Source of the DNA: Pseudovibrio sp. Tun.PSC04-5.I4
GTDB lineage: Bacteria; Pseudomonadota; Alphaproteobacteria; Rhizobiales; Stappiaceae
Reading direction: 5' to 3'
NCBI RefSeq assembly: GCF_900104145.1
Contig: NZ_FNLB01000001.1
Coordinates: 124,001-188,000, forward strand
Length of the DNA: 64,000 nt
Shown one piece after another: positions 33,712 through 42,534 of this stretch. Both the position numbers and the translations under genes were made by a program. Below the pieces are notes generated by a model, which saw only the letters and a program-made list of their open reading frames with translations, searched no databases and was not told the origin of the DNA. The stretch's first letter is position 1. Every line of letters begins with the position of its first letter.

Positions 33712-36700
33712 TCAGACAAACTGGAAGTCATCTATATGAAGTTCCGACTTTAGAATACCTGTCAATGTGATTGAATTATCATCATCAATCTTAATAACAG
33801 TATCACTACCATTATCGCTTGCTGCAGCAATGATCGTATCAAAATCCATTAAAACCTCTAGATCAAAGCGAATTATGTCATCTGATCCTATACCGGCAGC
33901 AAAATCCTTGATCACATCTTTGCCAAAATTACGATTGAAGGCAAAAGTATCTGAGCCATCTCCACCATAGAGCTGATCCTCACCAGCACCGCCAACTAAA
34001 GTGTCATCACCACCCTCACCCCAAATCCTGTTGTTTCCAGCATCGCCTGTAAGATGATCGCCATAGACATCACTGCCAACGATGTTTTCAATGGAGATAT
34101 AAGTGTCTCCTGCAGCGTCTCCAGCGTTCTTTGTCTGGTCGATAAGATTTACTGTAACCGCAGATTGGGACCAGCGATAGCGAACGGCGTCAACACCAGC
34201 TCCACCATCGAGATAATCTGCACCATTCCCATATGCATTGAGAGTGTCGTTGCCCCCTCGCCCTTCCAAATGGTCTGTGCCATTTAATGCATAAAGAGCA
34301 TTATTGCCATCATCCCCAATAATGGTGTCATCAAACTGCGAACCAACAACGTTTTCAACATTTACGAGCTTGTCGCCTTCGGCTGCACCACCCACAAGCA
34401 CATTTGTGCCCATGTTGATTGAGACTGCCGATGATGAATGAGCATAGTTTGCTGTATCACTGCCTGCACTTCCATCAATATGGTCGGCTCCAGCTCCACC
34501 ATAGAACTCTTCACCATGAGCTCCACCTTTGATGATATCATCACCATCAGTACCATAGTATTTGATGCGACCATGGCTGAAAAAGTCGATTTTGCTCAAC
34601 ACCGTCCCATCGGCAAACTCAAACCGTTCGATATGCTCGCCAAGATTGGCAACACGGAAGTTCCCTGACTGTCCATCAGAGAACCAGGCAAAATTCAAGG
34701 CCTTCCCATTAAGATTATCAGAACCATAATCATGAATGGAAATTGTAAAATCTGAGAGGTTCAAATCTGTAAACCTGACCGTATCACTCCCATCATTCTC
34801 ACCATCATGATAATTCAGTAAGGTATTGCCACCACCTTTGCCATAAAGGTAAGTATCATCACCTCCATAACCATATAGATGTTGCCAGGAAGGACCGCCT
34901 TCTCCTTTGCCAGCACTTAAGATGTCGTTCCCAGAGCTGCCATATACGAAGTCATCCAAAGACGAGCCATAAATTACATTGGGCTGACCATTTGTTAGCC
35001 CTTTAAGTTGTAGCCGGCCATCTTCTCGGATTTCAACTTCTCTTAAAACAGTCCCATCAGCAAACTCAAAACGCTCAACATGTGGGTTATCGGCACTCCA
35101 ATTTTTGATGGTCAGAACGTCTGCGATATCATCCAAGGGCTGATCTGGATTTGCAGGATCGATGAGATAGAACTTTAGATCACCGCTAGCTTCCACAATC
35201 TTCAGGTCAGAAAGCGTTATGCCATCTGCAAAGCGAATAGTGTCGGTACCGGACGTCTCAGTGATGTCATCTCGGCCGAAATTACGCTCAAACACGTAGA
35301 TATCGTCGCCTGAGCCCCCCAATAGTTGATCGTTGCCTTCACCGCCAACAAGGGTGTCGTTTCCTGAGCCTCCCTTAAGCGTGTCATTGCCACCGAAGCC
35401 TGTGATCAAGTCCTCTGATGACGTTCCGGTAAAGCTATCATTGCCATCAGTCAGAAGGCTAAGACGGCCTTTTATCGTACCATCAGTAAACTCAAAGCGT
35501 TCGATTGAAGATTGCCAGTTTTTAACGCGTATGACGTTGTTCAGTTCCTCAAGAGCTTTACCAGGATCATGAGGGTCAAGTTTGTAGACCAGCAGGTCAT
35601 TGCCGTCTTTGACAAACTTCAGATCAGAGAGAGTTATTCCCCATTCAAAACGGATGGTATCCAGGCTGCCTGAACTATCGATAATTACATCCTTGCCGAA
35701 ACTGCCGGCAAAGACATAGGTGTCATTATCAGCGCCGCCTTCAAGCTGGTCATCGCCCGAGCCACCAACGAGTGTATCATCGCCAGTGCCGCCCTTGAGG
35801 ACATCATCCCCACCATAGGTTTTGATAAGGTCGTCACCGGACTTGCCGTCAATAACATCATCCCCGTCGGCGGTGTAGAACACGTTATCGATCGCATCAC
35901 CATCAAGAATATAAGGTTCATCCAGACCCAAATCTTTGGCTGCAATGAAGGTTGCCATCCAGCCAGCTGCAAATGCGCTTTCCGGTTCAGCTGCGATCAG
36001 CGCATTGATGGTTGCACGGTTTTCTAGATACTTGTGATAATCGTCTGCAATCTGCATCCGGCTCAGAACCATTTGTGTCAGGTCGGGATCTGTTAGCAGT
36101 TCCTCTGGTAAATCGTGAATAATTGCGAACTCAGCATAAGTTTCAATAGAATTTCCATCTGTAATTCCTTCGATTTTAAGATATAAGTCCGCGAGATGTT
36201 CTCCAACTCTCGGGTCGCCATATCCACTAAAATGATAACCTATGTAACCATGTAACTGCTGTAGTAATACGCCAATGTTTTCTTGAAAATTTTTATTGTT
36301 GTTATAGGTAACTCCAAATAATTCTCCATTCATATACTCAAGTATTTGAGTAAATCCTAACTCTGTTTTAAGTTTTACGTATCCAACTACTTTCGCACTT
36401 TCTAATGCTCTTACAGCCATGCGTTGACCATCATAAATTTCCGCAGCAGCCAAATCACGCACAAATGCATCCAAATAAGTAGACTGGAAATCATTGAACG
36501 TCAGCCCTGATTTGCCTGCATTTTTTAGGGCTTCCTCATAGTGCCCGAAAGACCACTTCCCCAATTCTTCGAAATTGTGGGACTCCGCCTTCACAAGATC
36601 AACAAAGCCATTCATGCTGTCCACGTAAGCCTGTGCCAGATCTTTGGAAATCTCCTTGTTGCCACCATCCTTGGACCAAGTATCAAGAATGACATACTGT

Positions 36701-39672
36701 CCAGTCTCGTCATCAAAACCCACATGGGTGAATGCCTGAGGGTGTTTTTCAAACAGAGTATCAAAAATGGAACCAACAATAAAACCGAGGATTGCACCGA
36801 TGGGGCCGGTAAATGCAGTTAGGGTCTGAGTAAGTATGGAAAATGCAGTAAAGGCGATAGAAGTCACAGTGGACGCAATCTGCCCCTCTAACGTCTCTAA
36901 ATCTGGCAAGACCGCATTGATCACCGCCGTCATCACCATGCTGACAGGGTTTATGTCACCAATACCCTGAATCGTCTTAATGGAGTCTGCCGAGAGGCCT
37001 ACGTCTTGAAACAGGGTCGTAAAGACATCCGTCTCAAAAAGATAACCGGCCCCCTCAGTCAGCAGGATATCGAGGCCAGTCCCAACAACAGCCTCGAAAA
37101 CTTCTCCGCCAACACCATCACCTGCAACATCTGAAAAGATCTCTGCCATGATCAGCTGATTGATAACAGAGATGGCAGCGTTGGCACCAGCGACAACAAA
37201 ATCGCCGCCCAGATCCTCAAAAGCATCACCGGCAATCGTCTCAATGTTGTCCATCAAGGCAAGTTCGCCAAGATCCAGCACACCACGGTGAATGGTACCG
37301 CCAAGGAATTCACCAAGATTGCCCAGCAGCGTGTTGAGCACGGTGTCAGTGGCCACTCGCTCAAAAAGACTGGCATCATCACCCAGGATGGCATTTGCAA
37401 GAAACGGCGTCAGCGACTTGCCAATGCTCTCACCTGCCTGGGCACCTGTCAGTTGTTTGATTTCTTCTTTGACGACCTGGTTGTCTTCATCCAGCTCTCT
37501 ACGAATATAGATGAGATTGCCATCCTTGTCGGTGGTGGTGATTTCCTCAACCACTCTCCCCGCAACGAGATACTTTTCCTTTTCCAGTGTCGAGCCTGGA
37601 TATTTAATAACAACAAAGTCTGGAAAATCATCACCGTCAAGATCTTTGTAGCCAGTCACATAAGGACGTTCATGCGGTTTGAGGTAGGCAAAAATAGAGT
37701 CGTTGTGAACCCGAATTTTCTCAGCAACATAATTATGGTGGGTGGACACTTCGAAATTGTAAGTCTGCCAGCCACTGGCTGCATGGTTCACAGAAGAACC
37801 GGCAGCAACTTGCTGCTCCACTTGCTCAAACAGATGGGCAGTTTCAGAACTGTAAAGAATATTTTTCGTCTGAGCAGTGACGACTGCACCTTGTTCATTG
37901 ACAATCCGAACCGTTCCGCCTCCCAAGCGGGACATCTGGCCAATTTCAAGATAATCGCCAGTTTCGCTCAGGAAGCGGTGGCCTGGAGTTACATGCAGCG
38001 GTGCACGTCCATCTTCAAAACTCAGCTGCAACCATTCCTGAGTTGTATTCCGGAACAGGGTTGTGACTTCGCCCGGCTGTCTGTTGCCATCTTCGTCAAA
38101 TGCTAGCACTTGGTCCGAGACTGTCATCTCTTCAATTGCCTTCTGCGAGCCATCCCACATGGCAATAAGCGTTCCCTTGGGAAAACACCGATCTGGGAAC
38201 AGATTGACTTTTTCAAGAACACTCAGATCATCGCTGTTGAACATTGCCGTCTGCAGCTCAGACTGAAGTGATCCACTTCCATTTTCGTCAATAAACTTTT
38301 GCAGATGAAACAAAGCCCCTTCGACATCATTGTCTGAAAAAAGCGTCCAGGAACTGTCACCTTTTGCGCGCAGATGTTCTTTAACCGCAAAGCCGATGGT
38401 AGCGAGTGTTTGCGGGAAGTCTTTAAACGCAACCGAAATAAGGCCAGCTAGCTCTGCATACTCAGGAACAAAACCAGAATCAGAATGGCCGTCTTGGCCA
38501 AACCATTTTTCAATTTCCTTCACGGTCTCATTGAGGTAATCAATCGTTTCATTGTCAGAATGTTGACCGGCAAACTCCAGAGCCCCTTTGAGGCCGTCAA
38601 GGCTCTCATAGATTTCGTAGCCCTTCCACAGCAGCCCAACGCCAAGAACAGTTGCAATACCGGTGATAGCGGCTTCTTTTCCAATCTCAACAGCCAAATC
38701 ATCAAGTAAACCAAGAGCTTTAGGTAGAATATTTGAGTTTGCCAGGGCGCGAGCCATGGAAGCTAGGCTGGTTGAAGAAGAGAAGACCCCCATCTCCACA
38801 AGACCGTGGGCAAACAGCCCAAGCGAAACTGCATCAACAACTGCCGACCCATCCCCAAGGTTAAGCAATTTGGCGCTTAAGCCTGCTGCAAACGAAGAGC
38901 TGAACAGGATAGACGCTTTTCCATCGGGTCCTACATAGTTAGTAAAATCCCTGTCACCACGTAGGGTTTCCAGTGCATCATCCAGAGAAAGCCCTTTCCC
39001 AGCAGCAATACCATCAAGAGCATCCTTGGCAGATTTTCTGGACGTTTCGCTCAAGTCAGGGTCGGCCAGCTCATCTTTCAGTTCATTGTAGATGGCATCA
39101 TATGCTTTTTTGAGGTCTTTGAGACGTTGTTCTTGGTCCGCAACGTTCACCTTATCAAACTGCCAGGCGTTCAAAGCAGACTGGCCGTGAACGTACTTCC
39201 AATCCCCGTTGGCGCCTACAGCAAGTGCACCATCAACAAGTTCCCCAAATTTGAAGAAAGATGTCTCTTTGTATTTGTCAAACGGCAGCCCATTTTCAAG
39301 TTCTGTAAGAACTTCACCTTTTGGCCTGCTGTTAAGTTGCTCAAGAAAGCCGGGGGTTGCAAACTTGACTTTGAGAACATTGGTCAAACCAACGACCATG
39401 CCTTTTTTTTGCTCGAGTGATGCACCAGAGTCATCAATAATGTCAAGTTGAGCTCTGACCCAAACTGTATACTCGTCATGAGGGCCTTGATGGCGTGTAA
39501 AGCTATCATTAAGTTCATTTGGCAGTCCCATTATATTGTATTTTTTGCCGTCTTTTGGAAAAAAGTCGCCAAGATCTTCAAGTAATGGGTGGCCTTTATC
39601 AAAAATATCTTGCGGTATAATATGATGGTCTTGGAGAGGGGATAATGCTTTTTTATCGTCAGACATAGACAC
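33712..39672 (-). CDS. Giant RTX protein with N-terminal HNH/AHH-type nuclease motif and Hint domain
   Basis: 1986 residues. (1) Residues about 13-80 carry an HNH/Endo VII (AHH-like) nuclease pattern: LQDHHIIPQDIF, NIMGLP, RHQGPHDEYTVWV. (2) About 80-490 is helical, unassigned. (3) Residues 496-657 form a Hint domain: CFPKGTLIAMWDGSQKAIEE with the start Cys, LHVTPGHRFLS (block B), and HHNYVAEKIRVHN at the end. (4) About 720-1250 is rich in hydrophobic glycine/alanine helices (for example PIGAILGFIVGSIFDTLF), possibly membrane-active. (5) About 1265-1930 contains many GGxGxD nonapeptides and four FGxDxI...IRFxxGITLSDL repeats of the haemolysin-type Ca2+-binding type. (6) The last approximately 50 residues fit a type I secretion signal (ending DDFQFV). 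The upstream acyltransferase gene marks it as a secreted, activated RTX toxin. No ABC exporter genes are in view. Residues about 1085-1180 are unusually AT-rich. The start may be ATG 39666. Confidence 0.85.
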   Translation of the reverse strand: MSMSDDKKALSPLQDHHIIPQDIFDKGHPLLEDLGDFFPKDGKKYNIMGLPNELNDSFTRHQGPHDEYTVWVRAQLDIIDDSGASLEQKKGMVVGLTNVLKVKFATPGFLEQLNSRPKGEVLTELENGLPFDKYKETSFFKFGELVDGALAVGANGDWKYVHGQSALNAWQFDKVNVADQEQRLKDLKKAYDAIYNELKDELADPDLSETSRKSAKDALDGIAAGKGLSLDDALETLRGDRDFTNYVGPDGKASILFSSSFAAGLSAKLLNLGDGSAVVDAVSLGLFAHGLVEMGVFSSSTSLASMARALANSNILPKALGLLDDLAVEIGKEAAITGIATVLGVGLLWKGYEIYESLDGLKGALEFAGQHSDNETIDYLNETVKEIEKWFGQDGHSDSGFVPEYAELAGLISVAFKDFPQTLATIGFAVKEHLRAKGDSSWTLFSDNDVEGALFHLQKFIDENGSGSLQSELQTAMFNSDDLSVLEKVNLFPDRCFPKGTLIAMWDGSQKAIEEMTVSDQVLAFDEDGNRQPGEVTTLFRNTTQEWLQLSFEDGRAPLHVTPGHRFLSETGDYLEIGQMSRLGGGTVRIVNEQGAVVTAQTKNILYSSETAHLFEQVEQQVAAGSSVNHAASGWQTYNFEVSTHHNYVAEKIRVHNDSIFAYLKPHERPYVTGYKDLDGDDFPDFVVIKYPGSTLEKEKYLVAGRVVEEITTTDKDGNLIYIRRELDEDNQVVKEEIKQLTGAQAGESIGKSLTPFLANAILGDDASLFERVATDTVLNTLLGNLGEFLGGTIHRGVLDLGELALMDNIETIAGDAFEDLGGDFVVAGANAAISVINQLIMAEIFSDVAGDGVGGEVFEAVVGTGLDILLTEGAGYLFETDVFTTLFQDVGLSADSIKTIQGIGDINPVSMVMTAVINAVLPDLETLEGQIASTVTSIAFTAFSILTQTLTAFTGPIGAILGFIVGSIFDTLFEKHPQAFTHVGFDDETGQYVILDTWSKDGGNKEISKDLAQAYVDSMNGFVDLVKAESHNFEELGKWSFGHYEEALKNAGKSGLTFNDFQSTYLDAFVRDLAAAEIYDGQRMAVRALESAKVVGYVKLKTELGFTQILEYMNGELFGVTYNNNKNFQENIGVLLQQLHGYIGYHFSGYGDPRVGEHLADLYLKIEGITDGNSIETYAEFAIIHDLPEELLTDPDLTQMVLSRMQIADDYHKYLENRATINALIAAEPESAFAAGWMATFIAAKDLGLDEPYILDGDAIDNVFYTADGDDVIDGKSGDDLIKTYGGDDVLKGGTGDDTLVGGSGDDQLEGGADNDTYVFAGSFGKDVIIDSSGSLDTIRFEWGITLSDLKFVKDGNDLLVYKLDPHDPGKALEELNNVIRVKNWQSSIERFEFTDGTIKGRLSLLTDGNDSFTGTSSEDLITGFGGNDTLKGGSGNDTLVGGEGNDQLLGGSGDDIYVFERNFGRDDITETSGTDTIRFADGITLSDLKIVEASGDLKFYLIDPANPDQPLDDIADVLTIKNWSADNPHVERFEFADGTVLREVEIREDGRLQLKGLTNGQPNVIYGSSLDDFVYGSSGNDILSAGKGEGGPSWQHLYGYGGDDTYLYGKGGGNTLLNYHDGENDGSDTVRFTDLNLSDFTISIHDYGSDNLNGKALNFAWFSDGQSGNFRVANLGEHIERFEFADGTVLSKIDFFSHGRIKYYGTDGDDIIKGGAHGEEFYGGAGADHIDGSAGSDTANYAHSSSAVSINMGTNVLVGGAAEGDKLVNVENVVGSQFDDTIIGDDGNNALYALNGTDHLEGRGGNDTLNAYGNGADYLDGGAGVDAVRYRWSQSAVTVNLIDQTKNAGDAAGDTYISIENIVGSDVYGDHLTGDAGNNRIWGEGGDDTLVGGAGEDQLYGGDGSDTFAFNRNFGKDVIKDFAAGIGSDDIIRFDLEVLMDFDTIIAAASDNGSDTVIKIDDDNSITLTGILKSELHIDDFQFV

Positions 39673-39712
39673 ATTCTCAATATTAAAATCAATAGTATTG
39701 GGTGATATTTAG

Positions 39713-40402
39713 TTAAATCATATCGTCGAAAACTTCGATTTCTCGGGTATCCCATTCGGGCACGCCAATTGCCTCTAATGCATCAAGGACTGGTTGAGTG
39801 CACATTACATCCCGGGTATATGCATCACGCCATATCAAACCGTCCCGGACCACACTTGCCTTGACGACTCGCCTTGCCCCACAAGACCGATAAGAGCCCT
39901 TGCAGGTTTCCTTAACTCCCGTCGCGACACGGAGATCCGATTTTGCCAAATCATAGCTGGGTCGAGTGGAGAGCACAGTCACAAGAAAAACAGGCCCGTC
40001 CCATGGAGGACAGCCGCGTTCACCATCAATGACGTTCTTATGCAGCGTGAACTCAAAAAGAGATGGATCTAATGCGTTCATTGCTGAAACAAACGCCTCA
40101 TCTACTGCAGTATCGACGCGAGGGGATGTACTTAGATCGCCTATAACATGGCTGTGTTCAAGTGAGGCACGAGCTCCGGCGGCAATGACATATAGTTTTG
40201 CAAGCTCGATTTTGCTCTCTTTTGTCAAAATGCCAGCTGCTGCCCATGTATTTGCTCCAGTCTCATAGGAGACATCGTTATATGGGTCCCAACTTACATT
40301 GCTGCGACGTGTTACGACAGTTTCCCGATCCGGACCAGTAGCCCAAACCAAACCAGTATGCGTTTTGTAACTGAATTTGGGAGTAAGGATAAAACACTTC
40401 AT
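39713..40402 (-). CDS. Unknown protein encoded between the RTX acyltransferase and RTX toxin, immunity candidate
   Basis: ATG at 40402 (MKCFILTPKFSYKTHTGLVW), 8 bp after the acyltransferase stop and 40 bp before the RTX gene. The 229-residue product has no signal peptide or membrane segment. The end (YTRDVMCTQPVLDALEAIGV, then PEWDTREIEVFDD) faintly recalls the C-terminal pattern of DUF1629/Imm11-type immunity proteins, in which a 'vlCsxxvxxaLexxGv' segment occurs; that is an impression, not a match I can prove. Its position inside a toxin operon makes immunity or toxin-maturation function the best guess. Confidence 0.5.
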   Translation of the reverse strand: MKCFILTPKFSYKTHTGLVWATGPDRETVVTRRSNVSWDPYNDVSYETGANTWAAAGILTKESKIELAKLYVIAAGARASLEHSHVIGDLSTSPRVDTAVDEAFVSAMNALDPSLFEFTLHKNVIDGERGCPPWDGPVFLVTVLSTRPSYDLAKSDLRVATGVKETCKGSYRSCGARRVVKASVVRDGLIWRDAYTRDVMCTQPVLDALEAIGVPEWDTREIEVFDDMI

Positions 40403-40410
40403 CACAACAC

Positions 40411-40782
40411 CTACTTCTTAATTTCATTAAGGAATTTTTGCTCAAAAACAGACGCGGGATTAAATGGAGAAACGCATTCTAAAATGACGATGTTATTGCC
40501 TGAGCGCCAATCTTTGATGTCCAGCTTCTTGTCGCCCGCTTCAATGCGCGCCTTGACCTCATCGTTCACCGAGGCCCAAACCAGAAATGCGACAGGCTGG
40601 TTTCCTTTGGAATAAAGCTTGAATTGGTGCAGCAAAAGCGCAGGTGCAATACGCTCTTCAACAACGCGAATTGGTAAGTCTTTATGTGCTTCGGACATGG
40701 TCATCAACCACACGGCTTGTCCCATGGTTGACGCAAAGGTCTGCGCGTCAAATTTACTTAAATCAGGTTTTTCAGTAGACAT
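40411..40782 (-). CDS. RTX toxin-activating lysine-acyltransferase (HlyC/RtxC family)
   Basis: The 123-residue protein matches the HlyC family: MGQAVWLMTMSEAHKDLPI (catalytic His at residue 33), PALLLHQFKLYSKGNQPVAF, LVWASVNDEVKARIEAG, DWRSGNNIVILECVSPFNPA. HlyC-type enzymes transfer fatty acyl chains from acyl-ACP to lysines of RTX protoxins in the cytosol. The position equivalent to the catalytic Asp92 of HlyC (FIDWIAPF) reads ILECVSPF, giving Glu102 instead. The gene starts the operon that ends with the giant RTX gene, implying that the RTX protein is acylated before export. Slightly short versus HlyC (170). Confidence 0.85.
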   Translation of the reverse strand: MSTEKPDLSKFDAQTFASTMGQAVWLMTMSEAHKDLPIRVVEERIAPALLLHQFKLYSKGNQPVAFLVWASVNDEVKARIEAGDKKLDIKDWRSGNNIVILECVSPFNPASVFEQKFLNEIKK

Positions 40783-41067
40783 ATGACTACCCTAAGTTGC
40801 TGCTGGTTTCTTAACGCCCTGCATATTTGAATATTCGCTCATGTTCAATTAGCTTTGGTTTGATAGATAAGTCTGTTTGACTTGCACGAACCTTGTTTTG
40901 GCTTGTCACATAGATAGAATTTTGCCTAAATGTATCCGCTTTAGTCAATGAAGAGTTGGATAGAAGGAGCTTTGTCTGACGAGAGGGGTATTCTTCAGTT
41001 CTGATTTTCTTACCGTAAAATACCTACTTTCTTGGGGCCTATCTTATCCCATTGCAGTAAACTTTGC
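40783..41067. other. Promoter region of the RTX operon
   Basis: This AT-rich stretch must contain the start signals for the acyltransferase gene. TTGACT near 40877 and several AATATT/TATTCG clusters are visible, but no confident -35/-10 pair. No gene is evident. Confidence 0.35.
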
Positions 41068-41243
41068 TTAGTTCTCACTGCCACGACTATCTCTGAGGCG
41101 CATGATTGTCTGCCTGCTGACATGGTATTTTCTGGCAGTCGCAGAGATGCTTACACCGTTGTCCAGATCCACCAAGGCCTCTTGTTTTTGCTGTAATGTC
41201 AAACGTTGCGGTCGGCCAAGCGTTTTACCTTCAGACTTGTCAA
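41068..41243 (-). pseudogene. Serine resolvase C-terminal DNA-binding fragment
   Basis: Minus-strand frame GKTLGRPQRLTLQQKQEALV, DLDNGVSISATARKYHVSRQ, TIMRLRDSRGSEN-stop (41068-41070) is the hinge plus HTH of a Tn3-type serine recombinase. The catalytic domain is absent, replaced by IS66 sequence. It could be the missing half of the resolvase fragment at 24766-25042, separated by rearrangement. Confidence 0.75.
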
Positions 41244-41244
41244 A

Positions 41245-41431
41245 GCAATCTCCAAATCCGGAAAAGCTTCAAGACAAGGGCGGATCTGGACATATGTCAG
41301 TGATGACCGCCCCTTTGGCGGTAAGGCCCCACCCGTTGCCGCTTACTGGTTCTCAGCAGACCGTAAGGCTGAAAACCCGGTAGGCCATCTCAAAGAGTTT
41401 TCCGGCATTTTGCAGGCTGATGCCTATGCCG
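41245..41431 (+). mobile_element. IS66 tnpC internal fragment
   Basis: The frame SGKASRQGRIWTYVSDDRPF, AYWFSADRKAENPVGHLKEF, SGILQADAYAG is an internal piece of an IS66 TnpC, close to residues 275-340 of the copy at 51356. It is cut on the right by an IS5 element (41432) and on the left meets resolvase sequence. Confidence 0.88.
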
Positions 41432-42534
41432 GGCGCTGTTGCATAAATACACTTCAGGCGTCTATTCCGGCTGATATTTCCTTCAATGAAGATTCACTTC
41501 ATGCCGTTTAAAGCCAATGCTGATCGCCGACATAAGTTTGCCAAAGCCAAATATAAAGTGACGAACTGGTCGAAGTATAATGAAAGCTTGCGTCGTCGCG
41601 GCGATGTCACGGTTTGGATTGAAGAGAGCGCTGCCAAGGCTTGGTTTGCACCCGAGAACCAACGACGTGGACGGCCCGCCAAGTTTTCAGAGCTTGCCAT
41701 TGAAACCTGTTTGCAGATCCGGGTCGTATTCGGTCTTGCTTTGAGGCAGACTCAAGGGTTTGTGAGGTCTGTGTTCCATTTGATGGAGTTGGTTTTACCG
41801 GTTCCTGACTTTTCAACCCTGTCGCGCCGCGCAGATGGCTTGAAACTTTCAAAACCCAAACCGCGAACGAACTCTGAGCCAGTAGCGCTGGTAATCGATA
41901 GTACAGGCGTTAAGATCTTTGGTGCCGGAGAATGGCAGGAAACCAAGCATGGAACCAGGATAAAGCGCAGAACTTGGCGCAAAATTCACCTTGGCCTTGA
42001 TCTAAATACCGGCGAAATCGTATGTTCTGAACTGACTGAGGATACGGTTGCCGATCCAACCGTTGTGCCGGATCTGTTGGATCAGGTTGAGGGTCCGGTG
42101 GCAACGTTTTTAGGGGATGGCGCTTATGATGGCTTCACGACACGACAGGAAATAGCAAAGCGCTATGACGGTGTTGAGATCATCATTCCACCTCCCAAAA
42201 CAGCTATCCCCGGCCCACAGGCTGCCACCGCCCCCACTGCTCGCGACCGGGATATTCTTGCCATTCAAAAGAACGGCAGGATGTCTTGGCAAAAGCAAAC
42301 CGGATATGGTCGAAGGTCTCGAGGCGAAACCTTGATGGGCCGCTTTAAGCAGGTGATCGGGACCACGCTCAGGTCACGAAAGCTGAACAATCAGAGGACA
42401 GAGGCAAAACTTGGCGTCGCCGTCCTCAACACAATGACCGCCCTCGGACGCGCTGCGTTCGAGAAGGTTTCTGCATGATCAGATGCATGGGATTGGGCAA
42501 GCTGCAAGCTAATTTCGAATTGTGCAACAGCGCC
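41432..42534 (+). mobile_element. IS5-family element, type A copy 1 (complete, 1103 bp)
   Basis: Termini GGCGCTGTTGCATAAATAC (41432) and GAATTGTGCAACAGCGCC (42534) form the inverted repeats. Three further copies or pieces with the same ends lie at 44594, 47245 and 57451. No target duplication is visible, in keeping with recombination between copies. Confidence 0.92.
41486..42478 (+). CDS. IS5-family transposase (type A)
   Basis: The 330-residue protein has the DDE_Tnp_1 core: ALVIDSTGVKIFGAGEW (first Asp), ATFLGDGAYDGFTTRQEIAK (second Asp, in the GDGAYDG motif) and GYGRRSRGETLMGRFKQVIG (Glu in Y-x2-R-x3-E-x6-K). The N-terminal KVTNWSKYNESLRRRGDVTV is the DUF4096-like start. Uninterrupted and probably active. 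It differs from copy 2 mainly at about residues 210-225 (GPVATFLG... FTTRQEIAKRYDG). Confidence 0.94.
   Translation: MKIHFMPFKANADRRHKFAKAKYKVTNWSKYNESLRRRGDVTVWIEESAAKAWFAPENQRRGRPAKFSELAIETCLQIRVVFGLALRQTQGFVRSVFHLMELVLPVPDFSTLSRRADGLKLSKPKPRTNSEPVALVIDSTGVKIFGAGEWQETKHGTRIKRRTWRKIHLGLDLNTGEIVCSELTEDTVADPTVVPDLLDQVEGPVATFLGDGAYDGFTTRQEIAKRYDGVEIIIPPPKTAIPGPQAATAPTARDRDILAIQKNGRMSWQKQTGYGRRSRGETLMGRFKQVIGTTLRSRKLNNQRTEAKLGVAVLNTMTALGRAAFEKVSA

Noticed and set aside
33900..36000. Repetitive DNA that might be taken for a satellite or CRISPR-like array
   Set aside because: The repeats encode GGxGxD calcium-binding nonapeptides of the RTX protein; units are degenerate and there are no unique spacers of constant length.
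37288..38106. 272-codon plus-strand ORF inside the RTX gene
   Set aside because: It is antisense to the Hint-encoding part of the giant RTX gene, has no domain or RBS, and several other long antisense frames occur in the same gene because of its codon bias.
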